This document shows positions 25,341 through 34,666 of a stretch of 37,831 nucleotides of DNA, piece by piece; position 1 is the stretch's first letter; each line of letters starts with the position of its first letter. The translations under genes and the position numbers were made by a program. Source of the DNA: Bacteroidota bacterium (lineage in GTDB: Bacteria; Bacteroidota; Bacteroidia; Chitinophagales; Chitinophagaceae); the NCBI GenBank assembly GCA_947487525.1, contig CANKWR010000012.1, forward strand, positions 1 to 37,831. Direction: 5' to 3'. The notes under the pieces were generated by a model that saw only the letters and a list, made by a program, of their open reading frames with translations, had not been told where the DNA came from and did no database searches.

Positions 25341-25414
25341 TCATAAAAGCTTGTATAAAAGGTTACAATTAAGGATAAACCCTGATTTTGTCCCTTTAAT
25401 TTTCGCTTTTATGA
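25341..25414. repeat. long hairpin between pdhB and lepB
   Basis: Perfect 10-bp arms TCATAAAAGC (25341-25350) and GCTTTTATGA (25405-25414), with a partly paired interior (AATTAAGGA against TCCCTTTAATT with a bulge). The right arm ends immediately before the pdhB stop at 25415-25417. It may act as a transcription end or mRNA 3' stabiliser for pdhB, since no ordinary terminator is present. Confidence 0.5.
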
Positions 25415-26401
25415 TTATTTGTACTGATGTAATACTTCTTTCACCAAAGCAACCGATCTGGCAATGTCTGGAATGGCCAAAGCAGTCAAATTAGGCGCAT
25501 AGTGCATCGGTGCATCTGCGCTGGTAATTCTACGTATAGGCGCATCTAAGTAATCAAATCCTTCTTTTTGAATTCTATAGGACAATTCAGAAGAAACCGA
25601 AGCAAAAGGCCATTGCTCTTCAATAATCACTAAACGGTTTGTTTTCTTAACACTCGTTAATACGGTCATCCAGTCCAATGGACGAATGGTTCTTAAGTCA
25701 ATTACCTCTGCACTAATGCCTTCTTTCTCTAATTCAGCAGCAGCCCCTAGCGCCACTTTCATCATTTTATTATAAGAAACGATGGTCACATCGGTTCCTG
25801 CTTTTTTAACATCGGCCAACCCTAATGGAATGTAATATTCTTCCTCTGGAACATCACTCTTATCGCCATACATTACTTCACTCTCCAAAAACATAATTGG
25901 ATCCTCTTCATAACGAATTGCTTGCTTTAATAAGCCCTTTGCATCATATCCATTGGAAGGAGAAACCACTTTAATACCAGGGATATTGGCTAAATAACTT
26001 TCAAATGCCGTAGAGTGTTGCGCACCCAACTGACCCGCACTTCCGTTTGGACCGCGCATCACAATTGGACAACCAATTTGACCACCGCTCATCGCCAACA
26101 TCTTGCTCGCTGTATTCAAAATTTGATCCAGCGGCAAAACAGCAAAGTTCCAAGTCATGAACTCCACAATTGGTCTTAAGCCATTTTGTGCAGCACCCAC
26201 CGCTACCGCGGTAAAGCCCAATTCCGAAATGGGGGTGTCAATAATACGCTTAGGCCCAAACTCAGCCAACATACCCTGGCTCACTTTATAAGCACCATTG
26301 TATTCAGCTACTTCTTCTCCCATTAAAAAGACTCTTTCGTCCCTTCTCATTTCCTCGGACATTGCTTCGCGCAGGGCTTCTCTTAAGGCTATTGATCGCA
26401 T
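25415..26401 (-). CDS. pdhB: pyruvate dehydrogenase E1 component, beta subunit
   Basis: Part of the thiamine-diphosphate E1 heterotetramer that decarboxylates pyruvate. The 328-residue product has the transketolase pyrimidine-binding domain (residues 1-180: REALREAMSEEMRRDERVFLMGEEVAEY, then DTPISELGFTAVAVGAA) and the C-terminal domain (about 200-320: DVTIVSYNKMMKVAL, VIDLRTIRPLD). GPNGSAGQLGAQHS matches the pyruvate-type beta subunit, and EYNGAYKVSQGM supports PDH rather than branched-chain dehydrogenase. The partner pdhA is not adjacent. Branched-chain 2-oxoacid dehydrogenase remains the main alternative. A perfect -7 box lies at 26425-26432. Confidence 0.92.
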   Translation of the reverse strand: MRSIALREALREAMSEEMRRDERVFLMGEEVAEYNGAYKVSQGMLAEFGPKRIIDTPISELGFTAVAVGAAQNGLRPIVEFMTWNFAVLPLDQILNTASKMLAMSGGQIGCPIVMRGPNGSAGQLGAQHSTAFESYLANIPGIKVVSPSNGYDAKGLLKQAIRYEEDPIMFLESEVMYGDKSDVPEEEYYIPLGLADVKKAGTDVTIVSYNKMMKVALGAAAELEKEGISAEVIDLRTIRPLDWMTVLTSVKKTNRLVIIEEQWPFASVSSELSYRIQKEGFDYLDAPIRRITSADAPMHYAPNLTALAIPDIARSVALVKEVLHQYK

Positions 26402-26424
26402 TTATTTGGATTTATTTTGAGTAG

Positions 26425-26432
26425 CAAAAATA
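26425..26432 (-). promoter_or_regulatory. -7 box for pdhB
   Basis: TATTTTTG on the minus strand, a perfect TAnnTTTG match, 23 bases upstream of the pdhB ATG. Confidence 0.5.
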
Positions 26433-26466
26433 GGTGTTATACTAGAAAAAAGGGCATTTTTTGATT

Positions 26467-26501
26467 AAAAAAATCCCTCCCCGACAAGTCGGAGAGGGAT
26501 T
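26467..26501 (-). terminator. terminator of the TonB-dependent receptor gene
   Basis: On the minus strand AATCCCTC/GAGGGATT with an inner CCGAC/GTCGG stem and one mismatch, followed by seven T. It lies just after the receptor stop at 26537 and separates it from pdhB. Confidence 0.88.
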
Positions 26502-26536
26502 CTTAAGGCTAACCCACCTTAATAAGTTAGGATCTC

Positions 26537-29443
26537 TTATAAAATATTATATGCAAAACTTACATAGTACAATCCGCCAATTGCTGGACTACCATATGCT
26601 GTTCTGTAATAATGATTTAAAATATTCGTTCCACCTACTTTCACCATTGACTTGATAGAAGGTACTTTATAAGTCACTACCGCATCCAATGTTTTGAAAG
26701 AAGCTATTTTACCTACTGAGAAAGTTCCTTCGTAAATGAAGTCATCTTGGTAGTGTAAATTAGCACCGAATCCCAATCTGTCCTTAAACAAGAAACCGCT
26801 ATTGTTTAAAGCAAAATTAGCTCTGAACAATGGAGTATTGAAATAAGAAACAAAGCCAGTAGGTAAACTTCCAATCTCATCAGTATAGATACTAGCAGAG
26901 AAAGTAAAGTTACGAGGCATCATATAATCAGCAGACAATCCCCATCCGCTAGTGAATACATCACCAGGAGCGTTGGTTGAAATGCTATAAGCAATACGCT
27001 TGCTTGGATCCGCTAAATCACTTAATTGAGGATTCGCAGCATTGCGTGATTGTAATACGGTTACACCGCTGATGAAATTGGTATATTTTCCAGCATATGC
27101 ATAAAAGTCAATCAATAATTTTTTATTGATCAAGGTTTTGTATCCAACTTCAAATGAACTCATAGACTCTGGCTTGAATTCACCGAATTTTTGTTGTACT
27201 GGCGCACCTGCTAACACACTAGATAAAGAGTAAGCAGGGTTGGTATTAAATTTATAATACTCTCTTAATTGAGGTAAACCACCCATTAAACGAGTACCAC
27301 CACCCACTAACAAGTTAATCCATTGGTTTTGAGTCGTTGGAAAACGGTAAGCTTGTTGGTAAGAAACACGGACATTGTTGTCCTCTGCAATTTTGATAAC
27401 TGCAGTTGCTCTTGGAGTGAAACGACCTGTGAAGTTTTCATTCTTGTCATAACGTCCAGAAACGGATAATTTTAAAATGTCACCAAAAAACTTTTTAGTC
27501 AATTGTGTATAAGCACCGCTTTCTTTAATGCTAATATTACCTGCAGTATCTGCAAATAAAGTTCCTTGAGAATTTAACATGTATTGCTTAATACTTCCAC
27601 CCACTAATAAATCAGCATCGTATTTAGCTAAGCCTAATAATTCAGTTAAATTATATTGACCTTCAACAACGCTTAATTCAGACTTGTCTAAGAAACGACC
27701 TCCACCTTGAGAAATGGGCACATTTGCAATTGATTTAAACAATGGTGTAGTTCCAATATTACCCGTTGGTCTTCCAGCGTCAGCAACGCCTCTTGCTGCA
27801 TTTCCAGCAGCGGTTGCATTCAATCCTGCATTTCTAAAGTTAACATAGGCAGCAGTGTAAGTAGGATACCAAGTAGTACTTGGCTTCCAAGCTTCATTGA
27901 ATAAACGAGTTGTAATAGTTGCATTGTATGAGTTACCTGCATCTTCCAATGTTCTGTAGGCACGCGCAAACCAATTTTTTGACTTCAATTCAAATTTGAA
28001 TTGACTCATGGTTAAACCATTTAAAGAATAACGGTCACTTCCTGTATATACTGTGTTACCAGAACCAGTATAGGCACTAAATGAAGCTTCCGTATTGTCA
28101 TTTACTTTGTAGTGGATTGAACCAGAAACTTTTGTGTTTTTAGCCACAGGATCAATGATATCTTCTTCATTGTATCCAGTTCTGCTTACACTCACTCCAG
28201 TAAACATTCCTTTTGCTTCCCCATATCACTATGCTTCATCAGGTGCTAAAGCTGTATTTGCACCAGTTAAGAAAGCAGTGTAGGTAGCTAAATTAGTAGA
28301 ATAAGGGCCGGCTTGAGCAGCACCAAATAATTGACCAAAGGCCGTATTTGCTGCAGCAGTATTACCACCATAAGCGGCAGTTAATGCACCAAGAACCCCT
28401 GTTCTAACAGAACCATATATTGAACTTAAAGTAGATGTTGTTTCATCACCATATACGTTCACACCATCATAATTTGAATCTGATTCTCTCCAGCCTGAGA
28501 TAGTTTGGCCGTTTGGACTTCCAGTATTTCTAGAATAGTTAGTAGTATTATTTGCTAACCAGTCTTGCGCCTCCGTGTATTGAGCACTTACTTTATAGGC
28601 AAAACGGTCACCTATTTTACTTGCCCATCTTACAGTATAATCCTTAAAAGCAGCTTGAGGACGTTGATAGTTGTCAACATGGTTCACCCCTTGCTTAATT
28701 TGGAAACTTAATCCTTGGTATTTGAAAGGATTTTTACTGTTAATTAAAACAGTACCGTTCATACCACCAGAACCATATAAAGCAGAAGATGCACCTGGCA
28801 ATAATTCCATATTGTCCACATCTAATTCTGTCAAACCTACCATGGTACCCACCGCAAAGTTTAAACCTGGAGCTTGGTTATCCATACCGTCAATCAATTG
28901 GTTTAAACGTGTATTACCACTTCCACTAAAACCTCTTGTTGTGATACTTTTGAAAGTTAAACTCGCTGCAACAACGTCCACCCCCTTTAAGTTGGCTAGG
29001 ATGTCATAATAGTTAACAGCAGGAGCAGCTTTAATTTGAGCACTAGAAACTCTTTCAATAGATACTGGAGATTCTAATATTCTTTCTGCTACTCTTGATG
29101 CAGAAACAACTACTTCAGAACCCAACACATAACTAGGTGTTAAAGTCACTGATAAATTTGTAGTTTTCACATCAACAACTACTTCTTTAGACTCAAATCC
29201 AACAGAAGAAAACACCAAAGTTAACGGTGCTTTTTGATTTGTTACTAACTTGAAATTACCTTTATCATCCGTAAAAGTACCTGCATTTCCTCCTTTCACA
29301 GTCACTGAAACAGCGCTAAGTGATTCTGAGGAATTTGAATTTTTAACAGTACCACTAATGGCACTAGCTGTTTGAGCATTAGCTGAAATTGCCATGATCA
29401 TGGCAAGACAAACTAAACCCATATGGCTTAAAAATCGTTTCAT
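26537..29443 (-). pseudogene. TonB-dependent outer membrane receptor interrupted by tandem stops
   Basis: An outer-membrane receptor for TonB-driven uptake. Residues 1-23 are a signal peptide (cleavage after ANA before QT). A carboxypeptidase-regulatory-like beta domain follows (about 28-110, ISGTVKNSNSSESLSAVSVT), then the plug domain (about 115-235, with RVAERILESPVSIERVSS and TRGFSGSGNTRLNQLIDG), and the beta-barrel to the C-terminus, ending in a typical YYVSFAYNIL. The frame is broken at codons 405-406 by TAG (28229-28231) then TGA (28226-28228). It continues unshifted as YGEAKGMFTGVSVSRTGYNE into the barrel. Read through, it is about 968 codons, a normal length. It is not linked to a SusD gene; the plug and SRTGY-type barrel resemble receptors for siderophores or other small ligands, but the substrate is unknown. 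Confidence 0.88.
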
Positions 29444-29540
29444 AAATGTTTGTTTTTAATTGAATTGTACTACAAAATAACAAAATATTAGCATTTAAAA
29501 AAATTATCCAGAATTAGCCTTAAATTTTTAATTTAGTGCC

Positions 29541-30470
29541 ATGAATTCAAAACCATTCCCACAACAAATAAGTGAATACCACGGCAAGGTAAGAGACGTT
29601 TATTACATTGAAAATCAATTACTTGTAATGATAGCAAGTGATCGGATCTCTGCTTTTGATGTAATTTTACCCAGACCCATCCCCTTTAAAGGCCAGGTTT
29701 TGAACCAAATTGCGGCTTATATGCTGCAAAAAACAACGGATATCTGCCCCAACTGGCTATTGGAAACCCCGGCCCCCAATGTGGCGATTGGTAAAGAATG
29801 TACCCCGTTTAAAATTGAGATGGTCGTGAGGGGCAATTTGGTTGGACATGCCTGGAGAACCTATAACGCAGGTGGACGAACATTATGCGGTGTTACATTG
29901 CCTAACGGATTGGTAGAAAATGATTTTTTTCCCACCCCGATTATTACACCTTCGACTAAAGCAAGTGAAGGGCATGATGAGGACATTTCAAAAGAAGCTA
30001 TTATTGAACAAGGGTTGGCCTCGGCCGAAGATTGGGACATTTTAGAAAAATATGCATTCGCCTTATTTCAAAGGGGTAAAGAAATTGCCGCAAAACAAGG
30101 GTTGATTTTAGTAGATACAAAATATGAATTTGGAAAAATCGGGGATACCATTTATTTAATGGATGAAATTCATACGCCTGATTCCTCAAGGTACTTTTAT
30201 GCCGATGGTTTTGAAGAACGTCAAGCAAAAAAAGAAAAACAAAAACAATTAAGTAAAGAGTTTGTGCGCGAATGGTTGATTGAAAATAATTTCATGGGCA
30301 AGGAAGGCCAAACGGTCCCCGCCATGTCCGATGAATGGATAGAAACGATTTCAAAAAGATATATTGAGCTTTATGAAAAAGTAATTGGCGCTCCATTTAA
30401 GCCTGAACCAAAAACAAATGAAGCAACTTACGATCTAATTTGCAATGCAATATTGAAGTTTAAGAGATAA
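29541..30470 (+). CDS. purC: SAICAR synthetase
   Basis: Ligates aspartate to carboxyaminoimidazole ribonucleotide in purine synthesis, using ATP. The 309-residue product begins with the family signature [20 protein letters not shown], with [23 protein letters not shown] following, and [27 protein letters not shown] and LVDTKYEFG later. These cover the nucleotide and substrate sites. The ATG at 29541 is preceded four bases upstream by TAATTTAG, a one-mismatch -7 box, so a short or absent leader is possible. The gene is divergent from the TonB-dependent receptor and monocistronic. A long inverted repeat begins right after its stop codon. Confidence 0.97.
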   Translation: MNSKPFPQQISEYHGKVRDVYYIENQLLVMIASDRISAFDVILPRPIPFKGQVLNQIAAYMLQKTTDICPNWLLETPAPNVAIGKECTPFKIEMVVRGNLVGHAWRTYNAGGRTLCGVTLPNGLVENDFFPTPIITPSTKASEGHDEDISKEAIIEQGLASAEDWDILEKYAFALFQRGKEIAAKQGLILVDTKYEFGKIGDTIYLMDEIHTPDSSRYFYADGFEERQAKKEKQKQLSKEFVREWLIENNFMGKEGQTVPAMSDEWIETISKRYIELYEKVIGAPFKPEPKTNEATYDLICNAILKFKR

Positions 30471-30638
30471 AAATATTTTAAAAAATTTTCACTTCTGAAC
30501 TTCGAGTCATAGCGTAAATAAAAATAAAAAATAAATCGTTAAAAAATTGTGCATGTTTGAGCGAAGCGAGTTCACAATTTTAGATTCATTTTTTATTTTT
30601 TAGCGTAATGACGAGCTGAGAAGAATGGAAATATTTTT
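30471..30638. repeat. long imperfect inverted repeat between purC and trhO
   Basis: The whole convergent gap folds back on itself. Outer flanks AAATATTT sit at both ends (30471-30478 and 30629-30636). CTTCT...GTCATAGCG at 30492-30514 opposes AGCGTAATGAC...GAGAAG at 30602-30623 imperfectly. An A/T-rich arm at 30520-30537 pairs 17 of 18 with 30583-30600. AAAATTGTG at 30543-30551 pairs perfectly with CACAATTTT at 30573-30581 around a loop holding GCGAAGC (30561-30567). It looks like a small dispersed palindromic element, also able to end transcription from both sides. Confidence 0.65.
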
Positions 30639-30651
30639 AAATTATTGCACA

Positions 30652-31701
30652 TCAGTTTACTTCAATATCCGCTCCTAGTCTTGGTCTAAGTCTTTGCTTG
30701 CTTTTGTTAAAAACCTGAATGCCATTTTTTTGGCCAGCCCTTAATTTTTCTTGTTCTTCTATCGGTAAATGGTATACTTCCTTACACTTGGTGGTACAAC
30801 AACCATCAAAGGATTGGGCACATTCGGTACATTGGATAAACAACAAATGACAGGCATCATTTTTACAATTGGTATGGGTATCGGCAGGCTTTCCACATTG
30901 ATGACATTTAGCAATAATATCTTCGGTAATTTTTTCTCCCAATCTTTCATCAAAAACAAAATTCTTTCCCTTGAATTTGCTTTCTACTCCTGCTTCTTTT
31001 ATTTTATTCGCATAATTAACAATGCCCCCTTCTAAATGATATACATTTTTAAAACCCTGATGTAACATATACGCACTTGCCTTTTCGCACCTAATGCCTC
31101 CAGTACAATACATGATAATATTTTTATCCTTTTTGTCTTTCATCATATCCGCAGCCATGGGCAATTGATCCCTAAAAGTGTCGGATGGAATTTCAATTGC
31201 TCTATCAAAATGCCCTACTTCATACTCGTAATGATTGCGCATATCAATTACAATCGTATCCTCTTTATCAATAAGCGCATTCATTTCCTTCGCGTTCAAA
31301 TACTTCCCTTTATTCTCCATGCTAAATGTTGGATCGGCGATGCCATCTGCTACAATTTTTTCACGCACTTTAATTCTCAATACCCAAAAACTTTTTCCGT
31401 CGTCATTCACGGCAATATTCAAGCGCAAGCCTTTTAAGGGTTTATAGGAATACAAATAATCCCTAAACACTTCCATATTATGCGATGGTATGCTCACTTG
31501 TGCATTAATCCCTTCGGTGGCAATATAAATACGCCCAAAAACTTTCATTGCATTGAAAGCGCGATACATTTCGTCTCTAAATAATTGTGGATCTTGAATC
31601 GTAAAATACTGGTAAAAACTGATGGTTGTTCTTGGGAAGGTTTCCTCATACAACTTTTGTTTCAACTCTTGGTTGGAAACACGATTGTGCAATACTGACA
31701 T
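30652..31701 (-). CDS. trhO: tRNA uridine-34 hydroxylase (rhodanese family)
   Basis: Forms 5-hydroxyuridine at the wobble position of certain tRNAs, using oxygen. The product is 349 residues from the ATG at 31701 ([14 protein letters not shown]); a longer frame from 31722 is less likely, since the promoter's predicted start lies upstream and MSVLHN is the usual beginning. The N-terminal acylphosphatase-like domain contains [17 protein letters not shown]. The rhodanese domain has [15 protein letters not shown] with the catalytic Cys, at about residue 199. The C-terminus has a cysteine-rich tail (CHQC, DAC, CTEC, CCTTKC) that may bind metal. It has its own well-formed promoter inside the end of the upstream membrane-protein gene. 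Confidence 0.94.
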   Translation of the reverse strand: MSVLHNRVSNQELKQKLYEETFPRTTISFYQYFTIQDPQLFRDEMYRAFNAMKVFGRIYIATEGINAQVSIPSHNMEVFRDYLYSYKPLKGLRLNIAVNDDGKSFWVLRIKVREKIVADGIADPTFSMENKGKYLNAKEMNALIDKEDTIVIDMRNHYEYEVGHFDRAIEIPSDTFRDQLPMAADMMKDKKDKNIIMYCTGGIRCEKASAYMLHQGFKNVYHLEGGIVNYANKIKEAGVESKFKGKNFVFDERLGEKITEDIIAKCHQCGKPADTHTNCKNDACHLLFIQCTECAQSFDGCCTTKCKEVYHLPIEEQEKLRAGQKNGIQVFNKSKQRLRPRLGADIEVN

Positions 31702-31745
31702 AACTATTAAATTTAAGCTCAATTACAGATTAAGCAAATTCAATA

Positions 31746-31775
31746 CAAAGATACTGAAATTATTTTTTTCTCAAA
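31746..31775 (-). promoter_or_regulatory. promoter of trhO with -33 and -7 elements
   Basis: On the minus strand TTTG (31772-31775), 18 bases, then TATCTTTG (31746-31753), a perfect -7 match and the best two-part Bacteroidota promoter seen here. It overlaps the 3' end of the 120-residue membrane protein gene; transcription would begin near 31740. Confidence 0.65.
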
Positions 31776-32122
31776 TAAGCCCCTGTCAAACTCGCAAAGC
31801 CCCCTACTAATGCACCCACCAATGCGGTAATCGCAATCAATAATACATAGGAACCTTGCAAGGGTAATATAGTAGCCACTTTGGTAGATAAAATATGGTT
31901 GTTTGCAGCATCAATCCCTGCTGCCAAGCCTGCCCAAATTGCAGCCACCCCCAATGCACCTGTTAAAAAATTAACCCAAGGTTTTAATGGAATGGCAATT
32001 GCAATGATAAAATTGGCAACAGCAAAACTCCACCATGGTAATTCCCCATACAATCCAATCGCAAATGTTGCTAAGGCAGAAAGTAAAATGGAAATAGGTA
32101 TTTTTAAAGATTCTTTTTTCAT
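31760..32122 (-). CDS. small four-helix membrane protein of unknown function
   Basis: I do not recognise a family with confidence. The 120-residue product has about four hydrophobic segments: 7-25 (PISILLSALATFAIGLYG), 30-46, 51-72 and 90-115, joined by short loops. The C-terminus is basic (AYLRKK), suggesting it faces the cytoplasm. The sequence LVGALVGGFASLTGAYLRKK is glycine- and alanine-rich, consistent with packed helices. It lies 33 bases after the penicillin-acylase-family gene and just before trhO, so it may be in the rlmB-GSCFA-acylase transcript. No functional residues stand out. Confidence 0.8.
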   Translation of the reverse strand: MKKESLKIPISILLSALATFAIGLYGELPWWSFAVANFIIAIAIPLKPWVNFLTGALGVAAIWAGLAAGIDAANNHILSTKVATILPLQGSYVLLIAITALVGALVGGFASLTGAYLRKK

Positions 32123-32155
32123 AATGTTATTTTCTAGTTTGAAAATTAAATGTGG

Positions 32156-34636
32156 TTAGGCTTTTTTAAATTGGATATGCCACTTAGTGCTGCTGTGTAA
32201 TTTTATTTTATCCATAGGCAGGAACAACAAGCGATAATACTTACCTGACGCCCAACTGTCTACAAAACTATCGTAATAGGGACTTCCTGGATTGCCGCTT
32301 TGACCTCCTGGATATAAACCATACGCTTCAATTTCGTCCGTCAAATGCACCACCATTCTCCAACTAGGACCATGTGTTTCAGTAGTGGCATTGATGATAT
32401 TGACCCCTCCTCCTATTGGCAAATTAAACCTACTCAATGCAGGTGTTTTAGTTAAATGCAATACCCTGGTTGCTTTAAACTGTGCCCAAGTTAATTTATT
32501 ATCTTTTTCAAGTTCCTTCCATTTGATGCTTGCTTTTTCAATACCCAAATTCACTTGTTCTTTAAGTGTTTCGATTTTCCCTTTTGTACGAATATCGTCG
32601 GCCACAGAAAAATTAGAATCCTTATTCATTTGGTCTAATAATACATGAGCTTCAGGTTTAGTTAATGGGATATCCGCTCCTGCCAATTCATCTCCCCAAA
32701 CTGCATTCTCTACACTATCCCAAATAATTTTAAAGGCGGTGATTCCTTTTGAATTTTCATTATTATATAAATCCCAGTTATTCATTTCCTGCACCATTTT
32801 TTGTGCATCATCACTAAGCTTCGAACTTTCAATAAATTTAGCCAAAGCAGGTCTTGCCACTTCTGCAAAAACATTAAAGTTATCTGTTTGTAATTGTTGC
32901 ATATCCATGGGCGTAATTTGACTCATCTTAGCCAGGTGCTTGTTCACACTTATTCCTCTGTATAATGGGAAAGAGGAAGCGGTCCCTAAATAATAGGGGT
33001 AGGTGGCCTCCACTGATTTTTGGTTAGCACTACTAACAAAACCCCTCAATGGATTTTTCATCATTGGATTTTCTTCATTAGGTATTATTCCCTGCCAGTC
33101 ATAACTAGTATCTGTTCCTGGCATGATAAAATCACCTTGACGATCCCATCTAGCAACAAAACTTCCCTGTTGTTTAATGGCTATATCTCCCGACTTACTC
33201 GCAAAAACAAAATTTTGTCCTGGACATTTCCACAATGAAATCGCAGATACATAATCATCAAAATTTTTTGCTCTATTCAACTTATAAAATGTTTCTACCC
33301 CAGTGGATGTATTATGGCCTGTCCATTTGACTGCCAAATTGCGCCCTTTGGATTGTGGGTTTTGATAATGTACATCAAACATGGCTGGACCCCAATGGGT
33401 CATTGCAATATTTTCGACTACATCAGCGCTGTCCTTTACTTTAATTTTTTCTTGGCGATTGGTGGTTGCTTGCCATGCACCATTATACCAATATTCTTTT
33501 TGTGTACTGTCCTTGAATTTCAATTCGTAATAATCCAAAACATCTCGTCCTGCATTGGTCACACCCCATGCCAAGCTATCATTAAATCCAATAATCACTG
33601 CAGGTGAACCAGGGAAACTTGCCCCATAGGTACTATGTGTTGGAGTAGTAATTTGTACCTCATACCATAATGAGGGCAAATTCAATCCCAAATGCGGATC
33701 GCTACATAATATAGGACGTCCTGATTTTGTTTTACTCCCCGCTACGGCCCAATTATTGCTACCATTGTTTTTATCAGGCGCTTGAGGAGGAATACTATAA
33801 TTATTGATCGCCATCATCGGCGTTTGCTTTTTCAAATAAGCCGAATCAGCAGACAATGGCTTTTTTGGAACAATAGAGGGCATTGCAAACAAAGTTCCTT
33901 TAGGGATAATTGGATCCAAAGAATCCTGCTGATTAGTATACAATTTTTCAAATAAATCATAGCCTAAATAATCCCTGGTATTGGTCAATTGCAAATCGGC
34001 TGCTGCGGAACGACCTGTTAAATCGTAGGACATGAACATCAAAAACAAATATGTTTTTTTAGGCGTCCATGCTTCAGGTGCATAGTTCATTAACTTATAT
34101 TCAAATGGTAAATCCTCCGGCGACATTTGTTTAAGATATGCATTCACTCCGGCGGTATAAGCATCCACCGTTGCTTTCATTACGGGATTGTTATCATTTA
34201 TGTACTTTTCAGTTTGTTCGGCGCCATACACCATTCCTAGTCTTCTAAAAAAACGATCAATAGATAATTTATCTGCCCCTGCAATTTCACTTAATCTTCC
34301 TGAAGCAACACGCGTTTGAAAATCCATTTGCCATAATCTAAATTTAGCATGCAAATACCCCTGAACAAAATAGGCATCTTCATCCTGGTCTGCATAAATA
34401 TGGGGGACTAAACGATCATCCACATAAACATCCACCTTCCCTTTTAATTCGTTGGCTAGGATGGAAGCATCAAATCCGGCATCCACTTTTTCAGCATTTT
34501 TCCAAAAGCCTTGTTGAGGCGATAAAAAATAACCCAGTTTGGGTGTTTTTGCAGCACCACTTGGCAACTGAGTATTTAATACAGTTACTAGGCCAATAGT
34601 TACGATAGCAGAAGTGATAAAAGGCATTATGCGCAT
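32156..34636 (-). CDS. penicillin acylase-family Ntn hydrolase
   Basis: An exported amidase of the penicillin-acylase/PvdQ group that matures by self-cleavage. The frame begins with a hydrophobic segment (residues 5-24, FITSAIVTIGLVTVLN) serving as signal peptide or anchor. DDRLVPHIYADQDEDAYFVQGYLHAKFRLWQMDF is the alpha-chain hallmark (HIYA, AYFVQGYLHA, RLWQMD). The predicted new N-terminal serine of the beta chain is Ser293 in NNGSNNWAVAGSKT, followed by SGRPILCSDPHLGLNLPSLWYEV. Substrates could be beta-lactams, N-acyl homoserine lactones or other acylated amines; the sequence cannot tell. The ATG at 34636 is preferred to TTG at 34642. Length 826 residues, normal for the family. Confidence 0.92.
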   Translation of the reverse strand: MRIMPFITSAIVTIGLVTVLNTQLPSGAAKTPKLGYFLSPQQGFWKNAEKVDAGFDASILANELKGKVDVYVDDRLVPHIYADQDEDAYFVQGYLHAKFRLWQMDFQTRVASGRLSEIAGADKLSIDRFFRRLGMVYGAEQTEKYINDNNPVMKATVDAYTAGVNAYLKQMSPEDLPFEYKLMNYAPEAWTPKKTYLFLMFMSYDLTGRSAAADLQLTNTRDYLGYDLFEKLYTNQQDSLDPIIPKGTLFAMPSIVPKKPLSADSAYLKKQTPMMAINNYSIPPQAPDKNNGSNNWAVAGSKTKSGRPILCSDPHLGLNLPSLWYEVQITTPTHSTYGASFPGSPAVIIGFNDSLAWGVTNAGRDVLDYYELKFKDSTQKEYWYNGAWQATTNRQEKIKVKDSADVVENIAMTHWGPAMFDVHYQNPQSKGRNLAVKWTGHNTSTGVETFYKLNRAKNFDDYVSAISLWKCPGQNFVFASKSGDIAIKQQGSFVARWDRQGDFIMPGTDTSYDWQGIIPNEENPMMKNPLRGFVSSANQKSVEATYPYYLGTASSFPLYRGISVNKHLAKMSQITPMDMQQLQTDNFNVFAEVARPALAKFIESSKLSDDAQKMVQEMNNWDLYNNENSKGITAFKIIWDSVENAVWGDELAGADIPLTKPEAHVLLDQMNKDSNFSVADDIRTKGKIETLKEQVNLGIEKASIKWKELEKDNKLTWAQFKATRVLHLTKTPALSRFNLPIGGGVNIINATTETHGPSWRMVVHLTDEIEAYGLYPGGQSGNPGSPYYDSFVDSWASGKYYRLLFLPMDKIKLHSSTKWHIQFKKA

Positions 34637-34666
34637 AAACAAAATTTAGAGTCCTAAATTAAGTAA

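Noticed and set aside
28208..28228. Selenocysteine (UGA) recoding in the TonB-dependent receptor
   Set aside because: The TGA is directly preceded by TAG, the family has no selenocysteine site here, and I see no SECIS-like stem directly after it.
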